From assembly GCF_019733395.1 (NCBI RefSeq), contig NZ_JAIHOO010000001.1, positions 1,736,001 to 1,800,000 of the forward strand: 64,000 bases of DNA, read 5' to 3'. The position numbers and the translations under genes were made by a program. Shown here in pieces: positions 8,544-16,740 of this stretch. Position 1 is the stretch's first letter. The number at the start of each line of letters is the position of its first letter. The notes beneath the pieces are model-generated. The model was not told the DNA's origin. It worked only from the letters and a program-made list of their open reading frames with translations, and did no database searches. The stretch is from Lysobacter sp. BMK333-48F3. GTDB lineage: Bacteria; Pseudomonadota; Gammaproteobacteria; Xanthomonadales; Xanthomonadaceae.

Positions 8544-10526
8544 ATGCAAGGCCTCAATCCCCCCCAGCGCGCCGCCGTCCTGCACACCGATGGCCCTCTG
8601 CTCGTGCTCGCCGGCGCGGGCAGCGGCAAGACCCGCGTGATCGTCGAGAAGATCGCCCACCTGATCGCCAGCGGCCGGATGCCGGCCAAGCGCATCGCCG
8701 CGATCACCTTCACCAACAAGTCGGCCAAGGAAATGCGCGAGCGCGTGGCCAAGCGCATCCGCGGCGACGGCGCCGACGGCCTGACCATCTGCACCTTCCA
8801 CGCCCTGGGCCTGAAGTTCCTGCAGTTCGAACACGCCCGGGCCGGCCTGCGGCGCGGCTTCAGCGTGTTCGACAGCGACGACAGCGCGGCCCAGGTCAAG
8901 GACCTGATGCCGGCCGGGACCAAGCCCGACGTGCTCGAGGACATGCGCAACCTGATCTCGCGGGCCAAGAACGCCGGCCTGTCGCCGGGCGAGGCGATGG
9001 CCGCTTCGCGCACCCCGCGCGAGATCGAGGCGGCGGTGCTGTACGAGCGCTACCAGTCGCGCCTGACCACCTTCAACGCGGTCGACTTCGACGACCTGAT
9101 CCGGCTGCCGGTGGAACTGCTGGAAACCCACGCCGACCTGCAGCTGGCCTGGCGCGAGCGCATCGGCTACCTGCTGGTCGACGAATGCCAGGACACCAAC
9201 GACGCCCAGTACCGCCTGCTCAAGGCGCTGTCCGGACCGACCGGACTGTTTACCTGCGTGGGAGACGACGACCAGTCGATCTACGCCTGGCGCGGCGCCA
9301 ACCCCGACAACCTGCTCGAGCTGGGCAAGGACTATCCCAGCCTGCAGATCATCAAGCTGGAACAGAACTACCGCTGCAGCAACCGGGTGCTGCGCGCGGC
9401 CAACGCGCTGATCGCCAACAACCCGCACGAACACCCCAAGACCCTGTGGAGCGACCAGGCCGACGGCGAGCGGATCAAGGTCTGGGAATGCCGCGACAGC
9501 GCCCACGAGGCGGAGAAGGTCGCCGCCGAGATCCACTTCCTGGCGCAGAAGCACGAAGCGCCGTGGAGCGACTTCTGCATCCTGTTCCGCGGCAACCACC
9601 AGAGCCGCGCGCTGGAAAAGGCGTTGCAGCTGCTGCGCGTGTCCTACCACCTCAGCGGCGGCACCGCGTTCCTGGAGCGCGGCGAAGTCAAGGACGCGCT
9701 GTCGTGGCTGCGCCTGATCGCCAACCCCGACGACGACACCGCCTTCCTGCGCGCGGTGACCTCGCCCAAGCGCGAGATCGGCGCCACCACCCTGGCCAAG
9801 CTGGCCGAGATGGCCCAGCACGCGCATCTGCCGATGTCGCGCATGGCCGAGTCGATCCACGCGATCAAGCAGCTGACCCCGCGCGCCGGCACCGCCCTGG
9901 ACGGCTTCGTCCAGATCGTGCGCTACCTGCGCGACCAGGCGCAGAAGATCAGCCCGGCCGAACTGGTCGGCGTGCTGGCCGAGCGCAGCGGCCTGCTGTC
10001 GGCGATGCGCGCGCAGTGCAAGGACGAGGCCAGCTTCCAGCGGCGCAAGGAGAACCTGGAGGAACTGTCGGGCTGGTTCGACGGCGGCCGCGGCTCCGGC
10101 CCGGGCGAACTGGCGGCGCAGCTGGCGCTGCTGTCGCACGCCGACAAGGGCGAGGCCGGCAACCAGGTGCGGCTGATGAGCCTGCACGCGGCCAAGGGCC
10201 TGGAGTTCCGCTTCGTGTTCATCGTCGGCGTCGAGGACGGCAACCTGCCGCACGACGCCAGCCTCGACGAAGGCCGCCTGGACGAGGAACGCCGGCTGAT
10301 GTACGTGGGCATCACCCGGGCCAAGGAAGTGCTGTACCTGTCGCATTCGCGCGAGACCCAGCGCTGGGGCGAGCGGATCCGGCTCAAGCCCAGCCGCTTC
10401 ATCGACGAGCTGCCGGCGGAAGAACTGCAACGCGACGGCGCCGACCCGGTCGCCGACGCGGCGCGCAAGCGCGAGCGCTCGATGGCCGGGTTCGCGGCGA
10501 TCAAGGCCTTGCTGGAAGAGGGGTGA
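8544..10526 (+). CDS. rep: ATP-dependent DNA helicase Rep
   Basis: Rep is a superfamily 1A 3'-5' DNA helicase that helps replication forks pass protein blocks; 660 residues, the usual length being about 670. All helicase motifs are present in order: I (LAGAGSGKTRV near residue 22), Ia (ITFTNKSAKEM), II (LLVDECQDTN), III (VGDDDQSIYAWRGA), IV (LEQNYRC), V (VRLMSLHAAKGLEF) and VI (YVGITRAKEVLYL). The ATG at 8544 gives MQGLNPPQRAAV, the usual Rep start. A -10-like TAAACT occurs in the region just upstream. The enzyme is cytoplasmic and the gene stands alone. Confidence 0.95.
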   Translation: MQGLNPPQRAAVLHTDGPLLVLAGAGSGKTRVIVEKIAHLIASGRMPAKRIAAITFTNKSAKEMRERVAKRIRGDGADGLTICTFHALGLKFLQFEHARAGLRRGFSVFDSDDSAAQVKDLMPAGTKPDVLEDMRNLISRAKNAGLSPGEAMAASRTPREIEAAVLYERYQSRLTTFNAVDFDDLIRLPVELLETHADLQLAWRERIGYLLVDECQDTNDAQYRLLKALSGPTGLFTCVGDDDQSIYAWRGANPDNLLELGKDYPSLQIIKLEQNYRCSNRVLRAANALIANNPHEHPKTLWSDQADGERIKVWECRDSAHEAEKVAAEIHFLAQKHEAPWSDFCILFRGNHQSRALEKALQLLRVSYHLSGGTAFLERGEVKDALSWLRLIANPDDDTAFLRAVTSPKREIGATTLAKLAEMAQHAHLPMSRMAESIHAIKQLTPRAGTALDGFVQIVRYLRDQAQKISPAELVGVLAERSGLLSAMRAQCKDEASFQRRKENLEELSGWFDGGRGSGPGELAAQLALLSHADKGEAGNQVRLMSLHAAKGLEFRFVFIVGVEDGNLPHDASLDEGRLDEERRLMYVGITRAKEVLYLSHSRETQRWGERIRLKPSRFIDELPAEELQRDGADPVADAARKRERSMAGFAAIKALLEEG

Positions 10527-10691
10527 AGCGGCGCGACGATCGCGCGGCGCTGCGCAAGCGGGGCGTTCGGCGAAGGTGTGAAGCAGTACCAGTTCCAGGC
10601 TGCGCTGCGTTCTGCCTTCGCTCGCGCCGCCCCGGTATTGCCTCTTCCCCCATGACGAGGGTAGCTTCGTCAATCTGATTGAGGGTGCAGG

Positions 10692-11585
10692 ATGAACGCG
10701 TATTCGGTTTTGCGTCGATTAAGACGCCGTTTTACCACTGCTGAGCAAAGCGTGGGTACTTCCGCCGAGGTTGCGCTGCACGAGCCGGTGCCGGAACCCA
10801 TACCGGAGCCAGCGCCGGAGCCGGAACCCGTTGCGGCTCCGCCTGCGGTGCCCAAGATCCTGGTCAGCCAGGGACTGTGTCCGACTTGCGGCCAGGAGGC
10901 GGTGTTCTCGGCGACCCACGAATGGTTGCGCGACAGCTACCTGTGCGAAAGCTGCGGCAGCATTCCGCGCGAACGCGCCTTGATGCATGTGATCGAGACC
11001 CTGTATCCGCAGTGGCGCGAGATGCGCATCCACGAATCGTCTCCCGCCGGTCGCGGCGCGAGCCTGAAGCTGCAGACCGAATGCAAGGACTACGTTCCGA
11101 GCCAGTTCTTTCCCGGCGTCGCGTCGGGCGAACTGGTCGACGGGGTGCGCTGCGAAAACATGGAGCGACTCACTTTCGCCGACGAAAGCTTCGACCTGCA
11201 CATCTCGCAGGACGTGATGGAGCACGTGTTCGATCCGGCCGGCGCGTTCGCCGAGATCGCCCGCACCCTGCGTCCCGGCGGCGCGCATGTCTTCACCGTT
11301 CCGCTGGTCCATCGTCAGCATCCGTCCGCGCGCCGCGCGCGCATGGGCGAGGACGGCGTCATCGAGCATCTGCACGAGCCGCAGTACCACGGCAACCCGG
11401 TCAGCGAGGACGGCGCCTTGGTCACCGTGGACTGGGGCTACGACATCTGCCGTTACATCCACGCGGCCTCGGGTCTGTACACCCATATGTTCCTGATCGA
11501 CGATCTCAGCCGCGGCATTCGCGCCGATCTCAACGAAGTGCTGGTGACGGTGAAGCCCGGGCACGGGCAGGCCGACCGCATCTGA
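10692..11585 (+). CDS. Zinc-ribbon class I SAM-dependent methyltransferase
   Basis: This 297-residue protein has three parts. Residues 28-50 are a Pro-Glu repeat linker (EPVPEPIPEPAPEPEP). Residues 60-95 carry a zinc-ribbon-like pair CPTCG and CESCG. The rest is a methyltransferase core with FDLHISQDVMEHVFDPAGAFAEIARTLRPGG, a methyltransferase type-11 signature. Proteins of this kind occur near glycan biosynthesis genes and may methylate sugars or polysaccharides, but here no glycan genes are adjacent, so the substrate is unknown. The ATG at 10692 follows a purine-rich ribosome site. Confidence 0.75.
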   Translation: MNAYSVLRRLRRRFTTAEQSVGTSAEVALHEPVPEPIPEPAPEPEPVAAPPAVPKILVSQGLCPTCGQEAVFSATHEWLRDSYLCESCGSIPRERALMHVIETLYPQWREMRIHESSPAGRGASLKLQTECKDYVPSQFFPGVASGELVDGVRCENMERLTFADESFDLHISQDVMEHVFDPAGAFAEIARTLRPGGAHVFTVPLVHRQHPSARRARMGEDGVIEHLHEPQYHGNPVSEDGALVTVDWGYDICRYIHAASGLYTHMFLIDDLSRGIRADLNEVLVTVKPGHGQADRI

Positions 11586-11650
11586 TCGCGACAATGCGCC
11601 CCTAGCCCCGCATTCCGGCCGAACCGCCCCAACCGACCGAGCGCCGAGCC

Positions 11651-12676
11651 ATGACCCTGCTGATCAATGCCTATTCCACCCTCGCTGCGCCGCCTGCGCC
11701 GGAGTTCGCGCGCGCGCCGGCCAACCGGCGCGACCGCAGCGATCCGGAGCTGGTGCCGCATCTGCAGGGCTTCGTCGGCTACGTGCTGGGCACGGTCGAG
11801 CAGGGCATGGACGCGCGCACCTTCGCGGTGATCCGGCACCTGCAGCGGGTCCAGACCCATTACAGCTTCGAGGTCGAGGACGACGCCTTCGACGCGCTGA
11901 CCGCCTGGGGCCAGGCCGCCAACGCGATCTGCTTCCTGCCCGACGGCAGCGTGCGCGACGCCGCCGGCAACGTCCTGGTCAGCCGCGGCGAACCGCCGGT
12001 GGAGACCGACGCGACCCTGCCGTATCCGGCCGACGCGCGTGCGCGCAAGGCGCGCAGCGAGCAGGCCCTGCACGCGCTCGGCGCGCCGCCGCCGGCGCAC
12101 CTGCCGCCGGTGCTCGGCGAGGGCGAAGTGCGCCTGCGCGGCGACGACGAAGCCGCGCGGCGCATGCTGGCCCTGTGCGCGGTCGCGGTGCGCGCCGAGT
12201 CGCTGCATACGCAGCCGCTGTCGACGCAGGAGATCGCGGCCAAGCTCGGCCCCGGCGTGGCCGCGCTGACTCCGGTCGAGCGCGCCTTCATCGATCAGGC
12301 CTCGCCGGACCAGGAGACCTGGGCCGACCAGGGCTGGCGCTACGAAAGCGCCGCCCTGCTGCAATGGGCGCTGGGCCTGCGCGACACCCTGCCGGAACCG
12401 ACCGAAACCTGCGACGCCGCCGACGTCGCGCGCGTGGCCATCGACCACGCCGACGAGGCGCGCATCGCCCAGGCCCGGCTGCGCCCGGTCGCCGAACTGC
12501 TCGACGCCCTCGACGCGATCTACCGCCGCCATTGGCTGGTGCGCCAGGCCCGCCTGGACGAGGCCGAGCCGCCGATCGGCCTGCACCCCAGCGTGGTCTA
12601 CGAACGCCACTACGCGCTCAACTGGCTGCTGCGCTTCGACGAGCAGGACTGGGACGAGGTGGGGACGCCGACTTGA
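11651..12676 (+). CDS. DUF4272 domain protein
   Basis: This 341-residue cytoplasmic protein matches the DUF4272 family, whose function is unknown. The C-terminal half contains the typical stretch ERAFIDQASPDQETWADQGWRYESAALLQWALGLRD (residues about 214-250, abridged family mark WRYES..LLWAL) and ends with LHPSVVYERHYALNWLLRF. The N-terminal half (FVGYVLGTVEQGMDARTF) is more variable. It has no signal peptide or membrane segment. The next gene starts 29 bases after its stop, so co-transcription with the GNAT gene is likely. Confidence 0.8.
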   Translation: MTLLINAYSTLAAPPAPEFARAPANRRDRSDPELVPHLQGFVGYVLGTVEQGMDARTFAVIRHLQRVQTHYSFEVEDDAFDALTAWGQAANAICFLPDGSVRDAAGNVLVSRGEPPVETDATLPYPADARARKARSEQALHALGAPPPAHLPPVLGEGEVRLRGDDEAARRMLALCAVAVRAESLHTQPLSTQEIAAKLGPGVAALTPVERAFIDQASPDQETWADQGWRYESAALLQWALGLRDTLPEPTETCDAADVARVAIDHADEARIAQARLRPVAELLDALDAIYRRHWLVRQARLDEAEPPIGLHPSVVYERHYALNWLLRFDEQDWDEVGTPT

Positions 12677-12705
12677 AGCTTCCAGCTTTCGAGCATAGTG
12701 CCGCC

Positions 12706-13212
12706 ATGACCGCCCTCACCGTCCGCGACGCCACCGCCGCCGATCATCCGGCCATCCTCGCCCTCAATCTTGAGTCGGTGGATCTGATGAGCCCGATGGA
12801 CGCGCAGCGCCTGCGCGAATTGGACCGCGAGGCGGCCTACCACCGGGCGGTCTGCGACGGCGACGAGGTGGTCGGGTTCCTGCTCGCGCTGCGCGAAGGC
12901 GCCGCCTACGACAGCCCCAACTACCTGTGGTTCGGCGAGCGCTATCCGGCGTTCCTGTACGTCGACCGGATCGCGGTCGCGGCCAGCCACCGCGGGCGCC
13001 GGCTGGGCGGCCTGCTCTACGACGATCTGTTCGGTTTCGCCCGCGACGGCGGCTTCGAGCGCATCGCCTGCGAGTTCTACATCGTGCCGTTCAACCAAGC
13101 GTCCAGCCGCTTCCACGCCCGCTACGGTTTCGCCGAGGTCGGCACGCAGTGGGTCGCGGAAGGACGCAAGCAAGTTTCGCTGCAGATCGCGCCGGTCGCG
13201 GCCGACGCCTGA
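12706..13212 (+). CDS. GNAT family N-acetyltransferase
   Basis: This 168-residue cytoplasmic acetyltransferase has the acetyl-CoA motif VAASHRGRRLGGLLYDDLF near residue 90, preceded by the beta-4 strand YVDRIAV, and the C-terminal NQASSRFHARYGFAEVG. The length fits a single GNAT domain. The ATG at 12706 gives MTALTVRDATAADHPAIL, a standard GNAT N-terminus; a TTG at 12673 would add eleven unconserved residues. It follows the DUF4272 gene closely. The substrate is unknown. Confidence 0.85.
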   Translation: MTALTVRDATAADHPAILALNLESVDLMSPMDAQRLRELDREAAYHRAVCDGDEVVGFLLALREGAAYDSPNYLWFGERYPAFLYVDRIAVAASHRGRRLGGLLYDDLFGFARDGGFERIACEFYIVPFNQASSRFHARYGFAEVGTQWVAEGRKQVSLQIAPVAADA

Positions 13213-13268
13213 CGCGCGCGGCTTGCGACGCACACGCCGGCATCGGCCGGTCCACGGAAGGAACGAAG

Positions 13269-13799
13269 ATGAGCAAGCTCTCCGCGCTGGCGGCCCTCGG
13301 CCTGGCGCTGTGCTGCGCCGCCGCGCCGCTCGCGGCCGCCGAGGCCGAGCTCGGCACGGCGCCGGCCGATCGGCATCCCGGCTACCCCTGTCTGGTCAAC
13401 CTGCTGCAGCAACTGCTCGATGCCGATGGCCCGGGCGGCGCCAGCACTTTCCATATCGGCCGGGTGCTCGAACACCCCGATCAGGACCACGACGGGGTGC
13501 GGGTGTACTGGCCGCGCTCGCAGGCGATCGTGCTGGTCCAGCTCGACCGCGGCGGCTGCGCCGATCCGCACCAGCGCTACGACGAGCTCGCCCTGGGCTG
13601 GTACCGGAGCAAGGCGCGGATCGACCTGCGCCGCGACGTGGTCGCCGACGAGGCTTCGATGAGCGGCAGCAGCTACCTGGTATCGCGGCCCTGGGTCGAG
13701 GCGGTGATCGGCGACGCGCGCGAACGCGGCACCGCGCTGACCTTGCGCCGCGCCTCGTGGCGCGCGCGCCGGGCCGCCGCCGCCGCGGCGCCATACTGA
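13269..13799 (+). CDS. Exported protein of unknown function
   Basis: This 176-residue protein has a Sec signal peptide (MSKLSALAALGLALCCAAAPLAAAEA) and two further cysteines (YPCLVNL, GGCADPH) that could pair in the periplasm. I recognise no domain. The C-terminus is unusually basic and alanine-rich (RRASWRARRAAAAAAPY). The ATG at 13269 has a good ribosome site (ggaaggaacgaag). It lies between a GNAT gene and an acid phosphatase lipoprotein on the same strand without obvious functional ties. Confidence 0.65.
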   Translation: MSKLSALAALGLALCCAAAPLAAAEAELGTAPADRHPGYPCLVNLLQQLLDADGPGGASTFHIGRVLEHPDQDHDGVRVYWPRSQAIVLVQLDRGGCADPHQRYDELALGWYRSKARIDLRRDVVADEASMSGSSYLVSRPWVEAVIGDARERGTALTLRRASWRARRAAAAAAPY

Positions 13800-13874
13800 G
13801 GCGCGGCCGGCCGCGCTCGACACGGTTTTGCGCCCCGGCCTACACTCGGCCGTTTTCTCCGGGACCTCTTGCGC

Positions 13875-14804
13875 ATGAACCTCCGCGCCCTGCCATTCGC
13901 CGTCCTCGCCGCCGCGCTGGCGCTGGCCGCCTGCAAGCCCCAGCCCGGCGCCCCCGCGGCGCAGGATGCGCAGCCGCAGCCCGCGCCGGCCGCTCCCGCC
14001 GCCGCGCCGGCGGCCAAGCCCGCTGCCGGCCAGGCCGACGACAACCTCAACGCCGTGCTGTGGATGCAGCGCGCGGTCGAGTACCGCGCCAGCACCGAGA
14101 CCATCTATCGCGCTGCCGCCGACAAGCTCGACCAGGCGCTGAAGCAGCCGAACTGGGACGCGCTGGTGCCCGACGAGCGCGGCAACGCCGCCAAGGGCCT
14201 GAAGCCGGCGGTGATCATGGACGTCGACGAGACCGTGCTCGACAACTCGCCCTACCAGGCGCGCCTGGTGCGCGACGGCAAGGAGTACGACGAGGCGACC
14301 TGGGACGCCTGGGTCGCGGAAAAGAAAGCCAAGCCGCTGCCGGGCGTGGTCGATTTCGCCAAGGCCGCGCAGGCCAAGGGCGTCACCATCCTGTACCTGT
14401 CCAACCGCGCCGTGCACCTCAAGGACGCGACCCTGGCCAACCTGCGCAGTGCCGGCCTGCCGGTCGCCGACGACCAGGTCTTCCTCGGCCTGGGCACGGT
14501 GGTCGAGGGCTGCGAGCAGAACGGCAGCGAGAAGAACTGCCGCCGCCTGCTGGCCGGCCGCCAGTACCGCGTGCTGATGCAGTTCGGCGATCAGCTCGGC
14601 GACTTCGTCCAGGTGGTGGCGAACACGCCGGAAGGCCGCGACGCGCTGCTGCAGCAGCATCACGACTGGTTCGGCGAACGCTGGTGGATGCTGCCCAACC
14701 CGAGCTACGGCTCGTGGGAGGCGATGACCTTCAACAACGACTACAGCCAGCCACGCGAGGCCCGCCGCGCGGCCAAGCGCGCCGCGCTGGACGTGGCGCC
14801 CTGA
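13875..14804 (+). CDS. HAD-family acid phosphatase, lipoprotein e(P4) type
   Basis: This 309-residue lipoprotein belongs to the class C acid phosphatases related to 5'-nucleotidase lipoprotein e(P4), which in other bacteria dephosphorylates NMN and nucleotides outside the inner membrane. The signal peptide ends in lipobox LAAC (cysteine 20), followed by an Ala/Pro linker of about 35 residues. HAD motif I is DVDETVLDNS with the catalytic aspartates at 116 and 118; motif II is ILYLSNR, and motif III/IV lies in MQFGDQLGDF. NDYSQPREARR ends the domain. The ATG at 13875 is chosen over an upstream TTG because it begins the signal peptide. A -10-like TACACT lies just upstream. Confidence 0.88.
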   Translation: MNLRALPFAVLAAALALAACKPQPGAPAAQDAQPQPAPAAPAAAPAAKPAAGQADDNLNAVLWMQRAVEYRASTETIYRAAADKLDQALKQPNWDALVPDERGNAAKGLKPAVIMDVDETVLDNSPYQARLVRDGKEYDEATWDAWVAEKKAKPLPGVVDFAKAAQAKGVTILYLSNRAVHLKDATLANLRSAGLPVADDQVFLGLGTVVEGCEQNGSEKNCRRLLAGRQYRVLMQFGDQLGDFVQVVANTPEGRDALLQQHHDWFGERWWMLPNPSYGSWEAMTFNNDYSQPREARRAAKRAALDVAP

Positions 14805-14873
14805 GCGATCTCAGCCGGAAAGGCGACATTCGATTCAACAAAATCAATTACTTGAAGGATGTTTCTTCAGGTG

Positions 14874-14902
14874 TTGCATTAACTTCAGGCCGGCGCTAGG
14901 CT
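14874..14902 (+). promoter_or_regulatory. Predicted sigma-70-type promoter for a small RNA
   Basis: A -35 box TTGCAT (14874-14879) is separated by exactly 17 bases from a -10-like box TAGGCT (14897-14902). The predicted start near 14908 precedes two hairpins and a strong terminator with no reading frame between them. The boxes are imperfect, so this is a prediction. Confidence 0.4.
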
Positions 14903-14907
14903 GCACC

Positions 14908-14993
14908 CATCCCGGTGCGAGCCGGGGCCATGCCACAACTCGACATCTGCCGGCGCAAGCCGGTTTTGCAAGGAGGCCTCGCGCCTCCTTTTT
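14908..14993 (+). ncRNA. Candidate small RNA with two GNRA-capped hairpins and a terminator
   Basis: This roughly 86-base stretch has no protein start or frame but has ordered structure. Hairpin 1 (14911-14926) has arms cccggt/gccggg and a GCGA tetraloop. Hairpin 2 (14950-14963) has arms ccggc/gccgg and a GCAA tetraloop. A rho-independent terminator follows (14970-14993). GNRA tetraloops on both hairpins are a mark of real RNA structure. It lies between the acid phosphatase gene and the low-GC island and has its own predicted promoter. I cannot match it to a named family; it may also be part of a multicopy intergenic element. Confidence 0.45.
14970..14993 (+). terminator. Rho-independent terminator
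   Basis: A perfect 8-base stem (aaggaggc / gcctcctt) with a 5-base loop is followed by a run of Ts on the + strand. It ends the candidate small RNA and could also end transcripts from the acid phosphatase gene. Confidence 0.75.
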
Positions 14994-15191
14994 CTTTGGC
15001 CGCGCCGGTTCCGGCGGGAAACCCTCTTCGCGCTTCTCACGCACGCGCATAGCCCCAGTTGCGACGGGCTTGAGCGAGGGGCGTTTGATTCAGGGCCATC
15101 GGCTTGCCGGGCGACCAGCCTTGTGTCGAACGACTGTCCTGCCGCTTGGGCCGGTGCGAAGATCAACCGGAAGCTGCGAGGGCGGAACACC

Positions 15192-15638
15192 ATGAATTCG
15201 GCGTCGGATCCGGTAAAGATCCATTTCAAGCTGGAGCAGGATGAAGAAGGCTACCCTCCGGTTGACTGGGAGAGTCTGTGGGCCACTCCAGCTGGAGAAG
15301 CGCTCTACATACTCGATAACACGCCGTTCTATGCCCGGGGCGTAAGTTCCGGCGATACGGTTACTGCGGTCGTCGTGAACGGTCGCCTTGAATTTACAAA
15401 GTTGGCCGGACCGGGTGGCCACTCCACGATCCGTGTCGTTGCATTCGATGAACACGTCGTTCCCGCGTTGCGCGCGTCGCTGAAGCGGCTCGGCTGTTCC
15501 TCGGAGGTGTCGAATCTCCCCGCCTTCCTTGCGATCGATGTGCCGCCAGTAGTCGACTATGCGCGCGTCATGGAGCTGATCGAGTCATACGCTGCGTCTG
15601 GCTCAATCGACTATGAAGAGTCTTCGATCCAGCACTGA
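15192..15638 (+). CDS. DUF4265 domain protein
   Basis: This 148-residue protein matches DUF4265, a small cytoplasmic family of unknown function. Family marks are VKIHFKLEQDEEGYPPVDWESLWA at the N-terminus (abridged mark YPPVDWESLW), YILDNTPFYARGVSSGDTV, and GHSTIRVVAFDE. The ATG at 15192 is chosen because family members begin just before this VxxHF segment. Base composition and codon use are far less GC-rich than in the genes on either side, which suggests transfer. DUF4265 genes are often found beside contact-dependent toxin or immunity loci; no toxin is present here. Confidence 0.8.
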   Translation: MNSASDPVKIHFKLEQDEEGYPPVDWESLWATPAGEALYILDNTPFYARGVSSGDTVTAVVVNGRLEFTKLAGPGGHSTIRVVAFDEHVVPALRASLKRLGCSSEVSNLPAFLAIDVPPVVDYARVMELIESYAASGSIDYEESSIQH

Positions 15639-15888
15639 AAAAGACATTCTGCGATTGCGGAGATTTCATCGAGAAGCTGCGCGCGGAGTCTTTCTTGCGC
15701 GAACGAAGTTGATCGACGATTGGCCGGAGTCCTGGGAGCAACCGCTATCTCCGGCTCTCCGGATATCGCTATGGCTTACTCATGTCATTCTCTTCCAAAC
15801 AATGTATGCGCCACGTGGAGCGTACATTGGCATGTCAAAGATCTCTTGCTTCGATTTTCCTGGTTTTCGCAGTGACCCAAGGCAATGA
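15613..15888 (+). CDS. Small hypothetical protein, possibly a gene remnant
   Basis: A 91-codon frame begins with an ATG inside the end of the DUF4265 gene (26-base overlap). It encodes a basic N-terminus (LRRFHREAARGVFLARTK) and a hydrophobic middle (ALRISLWLTHVILFQTMYA). I recognise nothing. It shares the low GC of its neighbours. It could be a real coupled gene, the start of a truncated one, or chance. No strong ribosome site is seen. Confidence 0.3.
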   Translation: MKSLRSSTEKDILRLRRFHREAARGVFLARTKLIDDWPESWEQPLSPALRISLWLTHVILFQTMYAPRGAYIGMSKISCFDFPGFRSDPRQ

Positions 15889-16005
15889 TCGCAATCCACC
15901 GATAGCGGGTGCCTGGATCCAGAACAGTCGCAACGACTGAACTTCATGGGCGCGCTCTGGAATTCAGAATGAAGATAAAGTCCGCATGGATTTTGATCCT
16001 AAGCG

Positions 16006-16572
16006 ATGAAGAGTATGGAAGACCAGGGCGATAGATTGAACCGGCTTCGAGAGCGGCGCGCGCATGCACAGGCGCTGCGTGATCAGGAGCGGCTCCGCGA
16101 AACCTATGGCGAACGGCTTGTTGCGGCGGTCGCGGCGGCTACCGGGAGAGTGCTGTCGCTCGATGACTTCGACAGGGGTGTCGAGGAGCCTTTGCCTTTC
16201 TGCTGGCCCAAGGACATCGTAGATGCAATCGGCCTTGTGGCGCCTTATATAAGCCGATTCGAGGCGAATGAGCTTCTATCGTGCGTCCGGGGCCGATTGG
16301 GAACCCTGAGCGGTAGCCTGGGTTTCCACGAGAAGCCCTATCTCGGAATTGCAAGGCTGGATGGGACGGATCCGGGTAGCCTGCTGCTGGTGGCGGAATC
16401 TACCGAGGATTCAGTGGTCTTTTATTCCGACGATCCCACTGGAGTGATTATGGTCGACTGCTATCCCAGTCAGTCAGGTGGGCCATTCAGCATTGTCGTG
16501 CAAGGCGAGAGGCTTGTTCGTGAGTTGACCGATTGCTTACCCGCTAACTCGCACAAGATTGCCAGCCGCTAG
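16006..16572 (+). CDS. Hypothetical protein in low-GC island
   Basis: This 188-residue soluble protein is not recognised. The N-terminus is a charged, probably helical segment (NRLRERRAHAQALRDQERLRETYG). The C-terminal half looks like a small alpha/beta domain (YLGIARLDGTDPGSLLLVAESTEDSVVFY) of the kind seen in immunity-like proteins, but this is only an impression. A second ATG at 16015 has a better ribosome site (gatgaagag) and may be the true start. Base composition is low for this genome, as in the DUF4265 gene, so the two were probably acquired together. Confidence 0.55.
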   Translation: MKSMEDQGDRLNRLRERRAHAQALRDQERLRETYGERLVAAVAAATGRVLSLDDFDRGVEEPLPFCWPKDIVDAIGLVAPYISRFEANELLSCVRGRLGTLSGSLGFHEKPYLGIARLDGTDPGSLLLVAESTEDSVVFYSDDPTGVIMVDCYPSQSGGPFSIVVQGERLVRELTDCLPANSHKIASR

Positions 16573-16740
16573 CACGGTCTGAATTGATGCGCTTGCACGT
16601 GAGGACTGGTTGCTGGCTCAAGACTAAGGGGCGCTATCGCTCAGCTGCGACACCTGTGGCGGTGTATTTCGATCCGGCACTCAGTCTGAAAGGACCCTGG
16701 TCGTGGCCAAGACCAGATCTACTCGCGATGACGACGCGCG

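Noticed and set aside
8460..10673. Long open frame on the minus strand opposite rep
   Set aside because: It is the usual antisense shadow of a high-GC gene: it has no ribosome site, no recognisable domain and runs across the whole helicase gene.
14908..14993. Possible tRNA gene
   Set aside because: There is no acceptor pairing, anticodon arm or T-arm; the hairpins have GNRA loops and the stretch ends in a terminator.
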